DNA of 64,000 nucleotides from Phyllobacterium myrsinacearum. Lineage in GTDB: Bacteria; Pseudomonadota; Alphaproteobacteria; Rhizobiales; Rhizobiaceae. Below the pieces are notes generated by a model, which saw nothing but the letters and a program-made list of their open reading frames with translations, had not been told where the DNA came from and made no database searches. The stretch is from contig NZ_PVBT01000003.1 in assembly GCF_002980555.1 (NCBI RefSeq), positions 186,001 to 250,000 on the forward strand, read 5' to 3'. Positions 29,904 to 39,321 of this stretch are shown piece by piece; position 1 is the first letter of the stretch; the number at the start of each line of letters is the position of its first letter. Position numbers and translations under genes: made by a program.

Positions 29904-30845
29904 ATGGCATTGAAAGTCGCGGTCCAGATGGACCATATCAATTCGATCCGCATCGCAGGCGATACGAGCTTTGCCCTGTGCCTTGAGGCGCAAGCCCGCG
30001 GCCACAGGCTCTATCACTACACACCGGACCGGCTCAGCATGCGTGATGGCATCGTTCGCGCGCGGGTGGAAGAGCTGCAGGTCCGCGATGTGGAGGGCGA
30101 CCATTTCACCCTGGGTGAACCGGTTTCCCGCGACCTGTCCGAGATGGATGTGGTGCTGCTCCGGCAGGATCCGCCGTTTGACATGAACTACATCACGACG
30201 ACGCATCTGCTCGAACGCATTCATCCGAAGACGCTTGTCGTCAACGATCCGGCCTGGGTGCGCAACAGCCCGGAAAAAATCTTCGTCACAGAATTCCCCG
30301 ACCTCATGCCCGATACGCTGATCACCAAGGATCCGCAGGAGATCATGGCGTTCCGCAAGGAGTTCGGCGATATCATCCTCAAGCCGCTCTATGGCAATGG
30401 CGGTGCGGGCGTGTTCCATCTTGCCGATGGCGACCGCAACCTGACATCGCTGCTGGAAATGTTCGGCCAGATGTTCCGCGAGCCGATCATTGCGCAGCGC
30501 TATCTCAAGGATGTGCGGGCCGGCGACAAGCGCATCATCCTGATCGACGGCGAGCCGGTTGGAGCCATCAACCGCGTGCCGTCGGAAAGTGATGCGCGCT
30601 CCAACATGCATGTGGGCGGCCGGGCCGAGAAGACCGAACTGACACCGCGCGAACGCGAGATCTGCGCGCGCATCGGCCCTTCCCTGCGCGAGCGCGGCTT
30701 CATTCTTGTCGGCATCGATGTCATCGGCGACTACATGACGGAAATCAACGTGACCTCGCCGACGGGCATACGCGAAGTCAAGCGCTTCGGCGGCGCCGAT
30801 ATCGCCGCCCTGTTCTGGGATGCCGTCGAGGCCAAACGGCGCTAA
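29904..30845 (+). CDS. gshB: Glutathione synthase
   Basis: ATP-grasp ligase joining gamma-glutamylcysteine and glycine. The 313-residue protein opens [19 protein letters not shown] and carries [22 protein letters not shown] (ATP-binding loop) and [13 protein letters not shown] (metal-binding Glu/Asn). GGGGGA precedes the ATG. It is monocistronic and its TAA overlaps the convergent LysR gene's TAG in CTAA at 30842-30845. Confidence 0.96.
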   Translation: MALKVAVQMDHINSIRIAGDTSFALCLEAQARGHRLYHYTPDRLSMRDGIVRARVEELQVRDVEGDHFTLGEPVSRDLSEMDVVLLRQDPPFDMNYITTTHLLERIHPKTLVVNDPAWVRNSPEKIFVTEFPDLMPDTLITKDPQEIMAFRKEFGDIILKPLYGNGGAGVFHLADGDRNLTSLLEMFGQMFREPIIAQRYLKDVRAGDKRIILIDGEPVGAINRVPSESDARSNMHVGGRAEKTELTPREREICARIGPSLRERGFILVGIDVIGDYMTEINVTSPTGIREVKRFGGADIAALFWDAVEAKRR

Positions 30846-31741
30846 CTGCGCCGTTCCCGTTCCATCTCCTCCAGGATATCGACAAAGGCGCGCACGCGCG
30901 CCGGCCTGTATTTGGCCGGCGGATAGACCGCGTGGATACCGCCCGCCGGCAATGACCAGCCGGGCAGCAGACGCACGAGGCGGCCGGCCGCAATATCCTG
31001 CACCACCTGATAGTCCGGCATCACGGCGAGCCCGATACCGGCGAGCACGCAGACATAGCTTGCCTCGGTGCCATTGGCGCTGACAACGGACTTGCCCGTC
31101 ACAACCACCTTTTCGTCGTCTTTTGCAAACGGCCAGCGCAACGGTTCCTTCAGCGCCCCGTTGGCGATCCATTTCGCCGCTTCAAGCGCGCCTGGATGCG
31201 CGACGCGGCCGATCTGCCCGGCATAGGCGGGCGAACAGACGAGATGCTGCTCGAACGTGCCGATCCGCCGGGCCTGCGCGCTGGAATCCTCCAGCCAGCC
31301 GACACGGATGGAGAGATCAAGCTCGTTATCGACCAGATCGAATTTGACATCGGTGAAGGTGAGATTGGCCTGCATCTGCGGATGGCGCTGCAGATAAAGC
31401 GCCAGGGCAGGCGCCACAACCTTTGCGCCATAGTCCAGCGGCGCTGTCAGCATCAACGTCCCGACAGGCGTTCCGGTCTCGGACGACACCTCCTCGATCG
31501 CATTTTCAGCCTCGCGCAGGACGACGATGCAGCGCTCGTAGAACCGCCGTCCCGCCTCCGTCGTTCGCAGCCGCCGTGTCGTGCGGATCAGGAGCGCGGT
31601 GCCCAGTTCCTCCTCCAGCCTGGATAGCTGGTGGCTGACAACGGCCTTGGCGACACCCAGCCGGTCGGCGGCAGCGGTGAACGATCCCATATCCACCACG
31701 GTGACGAAATAGATGAACCGGTTGAAGCTGACTGCGGGCAT
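30842..31741 (-). CDS. LysR-family transcriptional regulator
   Basis: 299-residue LysR-type regulator. The N-terminal winged helix-turn-helix (about 5-62) has [20 protein letters not shown]; the effector domain runs from about 90 ([14 protein letters not shown]). It resembles the subgroup with DsdC/AaeR-like effector domains that often acts on the adjacent divergent gene. Here the divergent neighbour, 116 bp away, is an exported MBL-fold protein, the likely target. The inducer is unknown. Confidence 0.9.
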   Translation of the reverse strand: MPAVSFNRFIYFVTVVDMGSFTAAADRLGVAKAVVSHQLSRLEEELGTALLIRTTRRLRTTEAGRRFYERCIVVLREAENAIEEVSSETGTPVGTLMLTAPLDYGAKVVAPALALYLQRHPQMQANLTFTDVKFDLVDNELDLSIRVGWLEDSSAQARRIGTFEQHLVCSPAYAGQIGRVAHPGALEAAKWIANGALKEPLRWPFAKDDEKVVVTGKSVVSANGTEASYVCVLAGIGLAVMPDYQVVQDIAAGRLVRLLPGWSLPAGGIHAVYPPAKYRPARVRAFVDILEEMERERRS

Positions 31742-31857
31742 GGCGCGCCTTATTGTATGAAATAATCATATAGTCTGTCATTTTGATCGGGATTTTTCAA
31801 GAAACCCGTCCATGCCACTATCCGCCCCACAGTGAGAAACCGAGCGAGGACCGAGAC

Positions 31858-32769
31858 GTGCGAACCCTTCTGACACGACGCGATACGATGAAATCCCTTC
31901 TGGCAGCCGGTGCCGTGGCCGCCCTGCAGCCGCTGGGCGCCATTGCGGCCAAGGCCGCTTCCACACTGACATGGACCTATTTCCAGGCGGATGAGAACGG
32001 CTTTCGCCGCACACCTGTGCTCCTGACCGGCGCGAAGGAAGCGATCCTGCTCGATGGCGGGTTTACGCTCTCCGATGGACGCGCGGTTGCCGATGCGATC
32101 AAGGCGACCGGCAAGGCCCTGACGACGATATATATCAGCTGCAGCGACCCCGATTACTATTTTGGCCTGCGTCCCATCGTCGATGCCTTCCCCAAGGCAA
32201 AAGTCCTTGCCGCGCGTGCCACTGTGGACGCCATCAAGGGCAATGTGCAGGGCAAGCTCGACGTCTGGGGGCCGCAGCTCAAGGAGAACGGGCCAAAGCG
32301 CCTGGCTGATGTCGTCATTCCGGAAGCCTCCGGCCTGTCTTCGCTCGACCTGGAGGGAAACAGGATCGAGATCGTCGCCATCAAGGATATGAAGGATCGC
32401 CGCTATCTCTGGGTGCCCGGACTTGAAGCGGTTTTCGGCGGTGTGCTGGTCTCATCAGGCGTTCATGTCTGGGTCGCCGATGAACCGGCCGTGGAAGACC
32501 GGAAGAAGTGGATTGCCGCGCTTGACGAAATGGCGGCGCGCAATCCCCGGATTGTCGTGCCGTCGCATCAGGCCGCCGGTGCACCGCAGGGGCTCGAAGC
32601 CGTAAAGTTCACCCGGACCTATCTCGAGACGTTCAATACGGAAGCCGGGAAAGCCAAGACCAGCGGCGAGCTGATCACCGCCATGAAGATGCATTACCCC
32701 GACCTGCTCGATGCCTCATCACTTGAACTGGGCGCCAAGGTTGCCAAGGGCGAGATGAAGTGGGGCTGA
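31858..32769 (+). CDS. Exported MBL-fold protein with altered metal site
   Basis: Metallo-beta-lactamase-fold protein of 303 residues. GTG 31858 is chosen because GAGGA lies 7 nt ahead. The leader has Arg-Arg followed by a hydrophobic run (MKSLLAAGAVAALQPLG) ending at AKA, a twin-arginine-type signal. The strand preceding the metal motif reads TIYISCSDPDYYFGL, where related proteins have a His-x-His/Asp-x-Asp-His pattern: the first and last histidines are Cys and Tyr here. The later His in SSGVHVW and PSHQA are still present. Hydrolase activity is therefore doubtful. Probably controlled by the divergent LysR protein. Confidence 0.8.
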   Translation: MRTLLTRRDTMKSLLAAGAVAALQPLGAIAAKAASTLTWTYFQADENGFRRTPVLLTGAKEAILLDGGFTLSDGRAVADAIKATGKALTTIYISCSDPDYYFGLRPIVDAFPKAKVLAARATVDAIKGNVQGKLDVWGPQLKENGPKRLADVVIPEASGLSSLDLEGNRIEIVAIKDMKDRRYLWVPGLEAVFGGVLVSSGVHVWVADEPAVEDRKKWIAALDEMAARNPRIVVPSHQAAGAPQGLEAVKFTRTYLETFNTEAGKAKTSGELITAMKMHYPDLLDASSLELGAKVAKGEMKWG

Positions 32770-32784
32770 TCGTCCCCGGCTGAA

Positions 32785-32820
32785 CCGCATCGCGCCGTCA
32801 CCATCACCGGCGCGATGCGG
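32785..32820 (+). terminator. Possible terminator after the MBL-fold gene
   Basis: A 13-bp perfect stem (CCGCATCGCGCCG / CGGCGCGATGCGG, 32785-32797 and 32808-32820) with a 10-nt loop. The following tract is only moderately T-rich. Confidence 0.5.
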
Positions 32821-32918
32821 CCGTTCTCCTAACGTTCTTGTCATGCCGCGCAAATTATGATGAGGTGCCGTTATTGGCACTGTTCATTTTTTAGATGCGG
32901 TATTTTAGGGAACGATTG

Positions 32919-34451
32919 ATGGTCACCCGCGTGCGCACCGTCGCATTTCAGGGCATTGAGGCCCAGCCTGTCGATGTGCAGGTGATGATCTCTCCCGGTA
33001 AGATGGGAATCCATATTGTCGGCCTGCCCGACAAGGCCGTGGCGGAAAGCCGCGAGCGCGTCCAGGCGGCGCTGCATGCCTCCGGCCTGTCCCTGCCGCC
33101 CAAGAAGGTCACCGTCAATCTCGCACCGGCTGATCTTCCCAAGGAAGGCAGCCATTATGACCTGCCGATCGCCATGGGCCTGATGGCGGGTCTCGGCGCC
33201 ATTCCCGCCGATGTGCTGGAGGCCTATGTCGCTCTCGGGGAACTGTCGCTCGACGGCACGATCACCCATGTGGCCGGGGTTCTTCCTGCCGCGATCTCCG
33301 CCAACCGGCAGGAGCGCGGCTTGATCTGCCCGGCGCCCTGCGGGCCGGAGGCAGCATGGGCGGGCGCGCAGATCGATATTCTGGCGCCGCGCAGCCTGAT
33401 CAGCCTTGCCAATCATTTTCGCGGCCATCAGGTGCTGTCGCGCCCCGAACCGTGCCTGCAGGCCCATGCGACGGATTTACCCGACCTCGGCGATATCAGG
33501 GGGCAGGAAGGCGCCCGCCGCGCGCTGGAGATTGCCGCCGCGGGCGGCCATAACCTCCTGATGATCGGGCCGCCCGGCGCGGGAAAGTCCATGCTCGCGC
33601 AACGGCTCCCGTCCATCCTGCCGCCACTGCTGCCGCACGAACTGCTCGAGGTGTCGATGATTGCATCAGTCGCGGGCGAATTGGCGGGCGGCAGGCTCAC
33701 CGACCGGCGGCCGTTCCGGGCGCCGCACCATTCCGCCTCCATGGCGGCGATGGTCGGTGGCGGTATACGCGCCCGTCCCGGTGAAGTCTCCCTCGCCCAT
33801 CGCGGCGTGCTATTTCTGGATGAATTTCCCGAGTTCGCGCCCCAGGTGCTCGACTCCCTGCGCCAGCCGCTGGAAACCGCGCAATGCGTGATCGCCCGCG
33901 CCAATCACCGTATTTCCTATCCGGCGCAAATCCAGCTCATTGCCGCCATGAACCCCTGCCGCTGCGGCATGGCCGGAGAACCCGGGCACCGCTGCGCCCG
34001 GGGGCCGCGCTGCCGCCAGGACTACCAGGCCCGCATTTCGGGTCCGCTGCTGGACCGCATCGATCTTCGCGTCGACGTTCCCGCCGTCAGCGCCGCCGAT
34101 CTCATCCATCGCCCCGTTGCCGAGAGCAGCGCAGCGGTCGCGCTGCGCGTTGCCCGCGCCCGGGACCTGCAAAGGCACCGCTATGAACAAATGGGAGCCC
34201 CCGCCGTAACGGTGAACGCCCATTGCCCCGTGGCATTGATCGAAGAAATTTCCCGGCCCGACAAACCGGGGCTGATGCTGCTGCACCAGGCAGCCGAACA
34301 GATGCGCTTTTCCGCCCGCGGCTATCACCGGATTCTCAAGGTCGCGCGGACATTGGCCGACCTTGAAGGGAGCGAGGCCGTCGGGCGGATTCACGTGGCC
34401 GAGGCTATTTCCTACCGGATGGCACAGGACGCGGCCAATGAAGCGGCTTGA
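32919..34451 (+). CDS. comM: YifB/ComM-family Mg-chelatase-like AAA ATPase
   Basis: 510-residue protein of exactly the usual size. An N-terminal Lon-protease-like ChlI domain (about 1-175; KMGIHIVGLPDKAVAESRERV) is followed by the AAA core with Walker A GPPGAGKSM near 217 and Walker B GVLFLDEFPEF near 296, then the Mg-chelatase C-terminal domain. The cysteine cluster MNPCRCGMAGEPGHRCARG is typical. In Vibrio and Haemophilus ComM is a helicase promoting branch migration during natural transformation; most alphaproteobacteria keep it. ATG 32919 has AGGG 8 nt ahead. Confidence 0.94.
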   Translation: MVTRVRTVAFQGIEAQPVDVQVMISPGKMGIHIVGLPDKAVAESRERVQAALHASGLSLPPKKVTVNLAPADLPKEGSHYDLPIAMGLMAGLGAIPADVLEAYVALGELSLDGTITHVAGVLPAAISANRQERGLICPAPCGPEAAWAGAQIDILAPRSLISLANHFRGHQVLSRPEPCLQAHATDLPDLGDIRGQEGARRALEIAAAGGHNLLMIGPPGAGKSMLAQRLPSILPPLLPHELLEVSMIASVAGELAGGRLTDRRPFRAPHHSASMAAMVGGGIRARPGEVSLAHRGVLFLDEFPEFAPQVLDSLRQPLETAQCVIARANHRISYPAQIQLIAAMNPCRCGMAGEPGHRCARGPRCRQDYQARISGPLLDRIDLRVDVPAVSAADLIHRPVAESSAAVALRVARARDLQRHRYEQMGAPAVTVNAHCPVALIEEISRPDKPGLMLLHQAAEQMRFSARGYHRILKVARTLADLEGSEAVGRIHVAEAISYRMAQDAANEAA

Positions 34452-34471
34452 AAGGCTTTCGGGTCAGAACT

Positions 34472-35095
34472 CTAGTGAACCGAACCGACCAGAATATTGC
34501 TCGGAGCTTCGATGCTGACCCAGCGGCCGGTGTTGTTGGTGGCCTGGCGCTTCAGGTAGGTGTACTCGGTTTCGGACCAGTTCTTGACGTTGTCGGCAAG
34601 GTTGTCGAGGATGAAATCGCCGGTATCGGTGCGCACCGTCAGGACCGCATGGCCTTCGCCATCGGGCTTGCGCACAACGGTGATCAGCAGATCGGCCGGG
34701 GAAATGCCCGCCTGCATCAGTTCACGGCGCTTTTCCAGGACATAGTCTTCGCAATCGCCGACATTGCCAACCTTGTCGGGATAGCCCCAATATTCCTCGA
34801 CGCCGTAAATTTCCATGTCGGTCAATGGCTTGACCGTCTGATTCACGTGGCTGTTGACGTTGACGATCAGTTCCCAGAAATCACGTGTCATCTTGGCCGG
34901 CGCAACATTGCGGCTGCGGATCGAGCATTCATCCGGCAGGCGCTTGCAGAACTCATAATGGCCGATCGGCTGGGACGTCAGGCCGCCGGTCTGCATGAAA
35001 GCTTCGGCTGCGGAGGCGGAATTTGCGATGAGTGCGCCAGCGAAAAGTGCCGCCGCAACCCCCATCGACCTCAAAATCTTTACCGCTCCGAACAT
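34472..35095 (-). CDS. Transglutaminase-like cysteine peptidase (BTLCP)
   Basis: Exported 207-residue protein: a signal peptide to about residue 29 (SASA-AEA), then the bacterial transglutaminase-like fold. The catalytic triad is visible as Cys in GNVGDCEDYV (about 114), His in GEGHAVLTV (about 148) and Asp in FILDNLADN (about 163). The family includes LapG, which clips surface adhesins, but no LapD or adhesin gene is next to it. The substrate is unknown. Confidence 0.88.
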   Translation of the reverse strand: MFGAVKILRSMGVAAALFAGALIANSASAAEAFMQTGGLTSQPIGHYEFCKRLPDECSIRSRNVAPAKMTRDFWELIVNVNSHVNQTVKPLTDMEIYGVEEYWGYPDKVGNVGDCEDYVLEKRRELMQAGISPADLLITVVRKPDGEGHAVLTVRTDTGDFILDNLADNVKNWSETEYTYLKRQATNNTGRWVSIEAPSNILVGSVH

Positions 35096-35417
35096 GCTTT
35101 ACTCCGAACCCAACCAGCCTTCGTTAACAAAACGTTAATGGCCGGGAGGGATATGAGTCAATCACAATGGCGCCACGATCCCGCCATTGTTAATATATGG
35201 TTAAAATTTGAACTTCCTAGATTTTGACGAAAATTTGAAGGTTGTACCCTGCGGCGGCTCGCAACCACAGGACGATACTGCCCCTGCAGACCACCTGCCG
35301 AGCGTGCCCGGCTTAGTCAGCAATGATTTGAATTCATTGGATTTTATTGAAGCTCAAAAGAAAATTGCCGGAAGATTCAATCTTCCGGCATGGCTATTCG
35401 GCAATCGGACAGCCTGT
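35096..35417. other. Intergenic region with phaZ terminator
   Basis: About 320 bp between the phaZ stop and the BTLCP start, both on the minus strand. The part next to BTLCP is A/T-rich and should hold its promoter. The part next to phaZ has a strong hairpin (listed separately). No gene was recognised. Confidence 0.5.
35358..35390 (-). terminator. Rho-independent terminator after phaZ
   Basis: TGCCGGAAGATT (35366-35377) is perfectly complementary to AATCTTCCGGCA (35379-35390). On the minus strand the hairpin is followed by ATTTTCTT. Confidence 0.85.
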
Positions 35418-36695
35418 TCAACCGCGCGCGCGTTTACCGAGTGGCGTGACGTTGCTCTTGCGAGAGGCCTGCGCATGATCATTAACGAATTGGACGATGC
35501 GTGGTGCAATTTCAGCACGGAAACGCGATCCGTTGAACACGCCGTAATGACCGACCTTGGCCTGCAGATGATGCATGCGCATGGCGTCGGGGATGTTCAC
35601 ACACAGCGTCTGGGCGGCCTTGGTCTGCCCGACACCGGAAATGTCATCGTTCTCGCCCTCGACCGTCAGCAGGGCGACGGTGCGGATCGACGCGGGATCA
35701 ACCAGCTTACCCCGGTGGGTCATCTCACCCTTGGGCAGGGCGTGCCGGACAAAAACCGTATCGACCGTCTGCAGGTAGAATTCCGCGGTCAGATCCATAA
35801 CGGCGAGATACTCATCGTAGAAGTCGCGGTGCTTGTCGGCGGAATCGCCGTCCTCCTTGACGAGGTGCATGAAGAATTCCTTGTGCGCCGTGATGTGGCG
35901 GTCAAGATTCATGCTCATGAAACCGGAAAGCTGCAGGAAGCCGGGATAAACGTCGCGCATGAAGCCCGCATGCGGCCATGGCACCGACATGATGACATTG
36001 TCACGGAACCAGTCGATGCCCTTCTCCTCGGCCAGGATATTGACCGCGGTGGGGTTCTTGCGTGTGTCGATCGGTCCGCCCATCAGCGTCATGCTGGACG
36101 GCGCAAACCGGTCGCCATTGGCTTCCATGACCGACACGGCGGCGAGAACCGGCACCGACGGCTGGCAGACAGCGACCACATGGGTGTCTTCGCCCAGCGC
36201 GTGGAACATGTCGATGACATAATCGATATAATCATCCAGATCGAAACGGCCGGCGGTCAGCGGCACGGTGCGCGCGTCGACCCAGTCGGTGATGTAGACC
36301 TCCGCGTGGGGCAGCAGGGCCTCGACGGTGCCGCGCAACAGCGTGGCATAGTGGCCGGACATGGGCGCAACCACCAGAATCTTCGGGTCCGCAGCACGCT
36401 TTGACGACAGCGCGCGCTTGAAATGGATCACGTTGCAGAACGGCTTTGACCAGACGATCTTTTCACGGATTTCCACGTCCTCGCCGTCCACGACAGTCGT
36501 TGGAAGATTGAAGGCCGGCTTGCCGTAGGTGCGCGTGGTCCGTTCGAACAGCTCGCAGCCCGCGGTGATGGAGCGGCCGATGATCGTCTGTGAAAACGGA
36601 TTGAGCGGATTGTCGTAGAACAGCTTGGTGGCATCCGCCAGAGCCCGGTAGGGCTGGAGGGCGGCATGGTTGAGTTCATAAAGCTGGTAAAACAT
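35418..36695 (-). CDS. phaZ: Intracellular polyhydroxyalkanoate depolymerase
   Basis: Mobilises stored polyhydroxybutyrate granules. 425 residues, opening with the characteristic MFYQLYELNHAALQPYRA. The nucleophile is the Cys of VVAVCQPSVP near residue 180, in place of the usual lipase serine, as in the Ralstonia-type enzyme. A catalytic Asp (EGENDDISGVGQT) and His (VGHYGVFNGSRF) follow near 350 and 385. It appears monocistronic. Presence implies that the host stores PHA. Confidence 0.95.
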   Translation of the reverse strand: MFYQLYELNHAALQPYRALADATKLFYDNPLNPFSQTIIGRSITAGCELFERTTRTYGKPAFNLPTTVVDGEDVEIREKIVWSKPFCNVIHFKRALSSKRAADPKILVVAPMSGHYATLLRGTVEALLPHAEVYITDWVDARTVPLTAGRFDLDDYIDYVIDMFHALGEDTHVVAVCQPSVPVLAAVSVMEANGDRFAPSSMTLMGGPIDTRKNPTAVNILAEEKGIDWFRDNVIMSVPWPHAGFMRDVYPGFLQLSGFMSMNLDRHITAHKEFFMHLVKEDGDSADKHRDFYDEYLAVMDLTAEFYLQTVDTVFVRHALPKGEMTHRGKLVDPASIRTVALLTVEGENDDISGVGQTKAAQTLCVNIPDAMRMHHLQAKVGHYGVFNGSRFRAEIAPRIVQFVNDHAQASRKSNVTPLGKRARG

Positions 36696-36889
36696 TCCAC
36701 TGTCCGATCATATCAACACAACGGCGATCTCACAAACATGATCATCAAAGATGAAAATGTTCTTGATGGGAGAATGACCCTAGCCGGTTTGATCGATATT
36801 GCAATGCAACAAACGGATTAGTGAAAAGAAAGATGTTCACAATTTCCCGTGCAGGCGCAACATAAATTGTGCACTGCACAGGTAAAGGG

Positions 36890-37177
36890 TCACGCGCCTT
36901 CGACGATGACCATTTCGCCATCGGCATATTGCTGCCGGATAAGTTTGGCGGCCTGGTATTCCGCCGAATTGTAGCAATCGAGGGCATGCTGCACCGACGG
37001 AAACTCGATCACCACGTTGCGGCCGCGCGCCGCGCCTTCCAGTTCGTGAAATGCGCCGCCGCGCGCCAGAAAATGTGCACCGAACCGTTCGAAGGCCGGC
37101 TTTGCCGTCGCAATGTAACCCTTGTAGCCCTCCGCATCGCGAACATCGATGCGTGCTATCCAATATCCCTTGGCCAT
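36890..37177 (-). CDS. DUF1330 domain-containing protein
   Basis: 95-residue ferredoxin-fold (dimeric alpha-beta barrel) protein. The opening AKGYWIARIDVRDAEGYKGY and the block FPSVQHALDCYNSAEYQAA are typical of DUF1330, whose function is not established. It lies 55 bp downstream of pyrF on the same strand and may be co-transcribed. Confidence 0.9.
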   Translation of the reverse strand: MAKGYWIARIDVRDAEGYKGYIATAKPAFERFGAHFLARGGAFHELEGAARGRNVVIEFPSVQHALDCYNSAEYQAAKLIRQQYADGEMVIVEGA

Positions 37178-37232
37178 ATGTCCTCCACGTCATGCCCGGT
37201 CCGGTGACTCACCCGGACCGCTGCGGATTTGA

Positions 37233-37931
37233 TCAGACACCCGCCATTTCGGCAAGGATCGCTTCTGCCGCAGCCCTTGGATCGGCAGCGGCAACGATCG
37301 GCCTAGCGACCACGAGATAGCTTGCGCCGGCGCGCAGCGCATCGGCAGGCGTCATCACACGCTTCTGGTCGCCCAGATCGGCCCCCTTCGGCCGGATACC
37401 CGGCGTGACGACGGCAAGGTCAGGCCCGACGATTTTGCGCACGGCGGCGGCCTCCGCTGCGGAACAGACGATCCCGCCCATGCCCGCATGCAGGGCCTGT
37501 TCGGCGCGGATCAGCACCAGCGTGTGCGGATCGTGCTCGTAACCGGCATCAATCATGTCCTGCTGGTCCATGGAGGTGAGGACCGTGACGCCGAGCAGGC
37601 ACAGGTCAGAACCCCGCGCAGCCGCCACGGCGGCCTTCATGGCCTTGGGATAGGCATGCAGCGTCAGCATGGAAACGCCCATCTTGACGATATTCTCGAC
37701 GCCCTTGGCAACCGTATTGTCGATATCGAGCAGCTTCATGTCCAGGAAGACTTTTTTGCCGGACTGGACGAGTTCCGAGGCAAATCCAAGGCCGCCGGCA
37801 AAGGCCAGCTGATAGCCGATTTTGTAGAAGGATACCGTATCCCCGAGCGTACCGACGATATCGCCCGCCGCTTTCAGGTCGGGCACATCGAGGCCTACGA
37901 TGAGGCGATCGCGCAAAGCCGCTTCCATCAT
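37233..37931 (-). CDS. pyrF: Orotidine 5'-phosphate decarboxylase
   Basis: Last step of UMP synthesis. 232 residues. The catalytic charged network is in [12 protein letters not shown] near 64-75; phosphate-binding PGIRP and [10 protein letters not shown] follow toward the C-terminus. ATG 37931 has AAGGTGG 6 nt upstream; the longer frame to 37970 adds no family sequence. A second ATG immediately follows. Confidence 0.96.
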   Translation of the reverse strand: MMEAALRDRLIVGLDVPDLKAAGDIVGTLGDTVSFYKIGYQLAFAGGLGFASELVQSGKKVFLDMKLLDIDNTVAKGVENIVKMGVSMLTLHAYPKAMKAAVAAARGSDLCLLGVTVLTSMDQQDMIDAGYEHDPHTLVLIRAEQALHAGMGGIVCSAAEAAAVRKIVGPDLAVVTPGIRPKGADLGDQKRVMTPADALRAGASYLVVARPIVAAADPRAAAEAILAEMAGV

Positions 37932-38025
37932 GACAAACCACCTTTTCCGTTGATCGCCATCCCATGGCACACCAGCGCCCGATAGAAAAGATCACAACGG
38001 CAAAAGGACGGGTAAAACCGCCCTG

Positions 38026-38607
38026 TCAGCGCGATTTTGCCAGCCGCGTGTGGTCGATCAGCGCCTGGCAGACCCGTTCCATGGCTCGCGTCGTCCGTTC
38101 GTCGTGAAACGAGCCATCATCGGCGAAGGCCTCATGGGCATGGGCCACGGAACATTGTTCGCTGATGATCTGGGTTCCGACATTCATCAATACGGAACGC
38201 AGGTGATAGAGCCCGCGGATGCCGGCAAAATTGCCGTCGGAGGATGAACAGAGGGCCACGATCTTGCCCGCATAGGGCCGCAGCGGCTTTTCGCCATCGC
38301 GCGAAATCCGGCTGACCCAGTCGATGGTGTTCTTCAAGAGCGGCGGGATCGAGGAATTGTACTCGGGCGACGCAATCAGAATACCGTCATGGGCGGCAAA
38401 CAGCCGCCCGAGCTTCACGGCATTCTCCGGTATGCCTTTTTCCTTCTCCAGATCCTGATCCATGATCGGCAGCGGGTAGTCGATGAGGGCTATCCGCGTC
38501 ACCTCGGCACCAAGCGCGGCCAATGTCCGGGTGGCGACATCGGCGACCTGGCCGCTGAAAGCACCGGTACGGTTCGAACCTGCGAAAACGAGGATCTTCG
38601 GCAGCAT
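38026..38607 (-). CDS. NADPH-dependent FMN reductase family protein
   Basis: Flavodoxin-fold oxidoreductase of 193 residues. The FMN phosphate loop is GSNRTGAFS at about 10-18, and SPEYNSSIPPLLKNTIDW near 80-97 is the flavin/ring-binding segment shared with ArsH/YieF-type quinone or chromate reductases. It lies between pmtA and pyrF on the same strand with short gaps. The physiological electron acceptor is unknown. Confidence 0.9.
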   Translation of the reverse strand: MLPKILVFAGSNRTGAFSGQVADVATRTLAALGAEVTRIALIDYPLPIMDQDLEKEKGIPENAVKLGRLFAAHDGILIASPEYNSSIPPLLKNTIDWVSRISRDGEKPLRPYAGKIVALCSSSDGNFAGIRGLYHLRSVLMNVGTQIISEQCSVAHAHEAFADDGSFHDERTTRAMERVCQALIDHTRLAKSR

Positions 38608-38643
38608 GGGGTTCCCTCTGTGGGTCAGACAATGAAAGGCAAA

Positions 38644-39237
38644 TCAGGCGCGGCGGTAAATCCACAGGCGGGCAGGCGGGACATTGCGGATGATGAAATC
38701 GAGATGTTCGATCTTGTAATTGCCGCGGCCGGCAGGAACCGGCGACATCGGACCATAGGTGATCTGGACGATGGGGCGGCCATGCGGCACGCGGCGCAGC
38801 AGGTCCTCGATGATCTTCACCCGGTCGCCGACCGGAAAATTCAACAGCGGCACCGCAGAGACGACCGAATCAAACATCTGGTCCTTATGGCCGCCGAGCG
38901 TCTTGTCGAGATTGAACGCATCACCCTCGATAATGTTCACGCCGGGGAAATCCGCGCGCAGATGTGCGGCAAAATCCGAGGAATACTCGACGCAGAAGAG
39001 ATTGTCCGGTGCAACGCCGCGATTGAGAATCGCCCGCGTGATCACGCCGGTGCCGGGTCCAAGCTCCAGCACCGGCAAGCCGGAATGCGGATTGACGACG
39101 CTGGCCATGCGGCGCGCGGTGATGGAGCTGGTCGGCAGAATCGAGCCCACGGCCTTCGGTCCATGCATCCAGCCTTTGAAAAACCGGATCTCCTCGCCGA
39201 ATTTTTCAGCGAGTTTTTTTCCCAGTGGTCGTGTCAT
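38644..39237 (-). CDS. pmtA: Phospholipid N-methyltransferase (PmtA-type)
   Basis: SAM-dependent methyltransferase of 197 residues, probably converting phosphatidylethanolamine stepwise to phosphatidylcholine at the inner membrane. The SAM-binding motif LELGPGTGVI is at about 57-66; an amphipathic N-terminal segment (FFKGWMHGPKAVGSILPTS) is typical of PmtA and of the related Erm/KsgA-like fold. ATG 39237 is preceded by GGGAGG at 6 nt. It lies downstream of dnaJ, an order I recall from Brucella. A different methyl acceptor is possible but less likely. Confidence 0.82.
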   Translation of the reverse strand: MTRPLGKKLAEKFGEEIRFFKGWMHGPKAVGSILPTSSITARRMASVVNPHSGLPVLELGPGTGVITRAILNRGVAPDNLFCVEYSSDFAAHLRADFPGVNIIEGDAFNLDKTLGGHKDQMFDSVVSAVPLLNFPVGDRVKIIEDLLRRVPHGRPIVQITYGPMSPVPAGRGNYKIEHLDFIIRNVPPARLWIYRRA

Positions 39238-39321
39238 TCCCATCCTCCCGTCGCAGGTAGACAAATTTATGACGCAACTCGTGGCGGAAGCAAGGCCCGT
39301 TGTCTTAAATCCGTAACAAAT

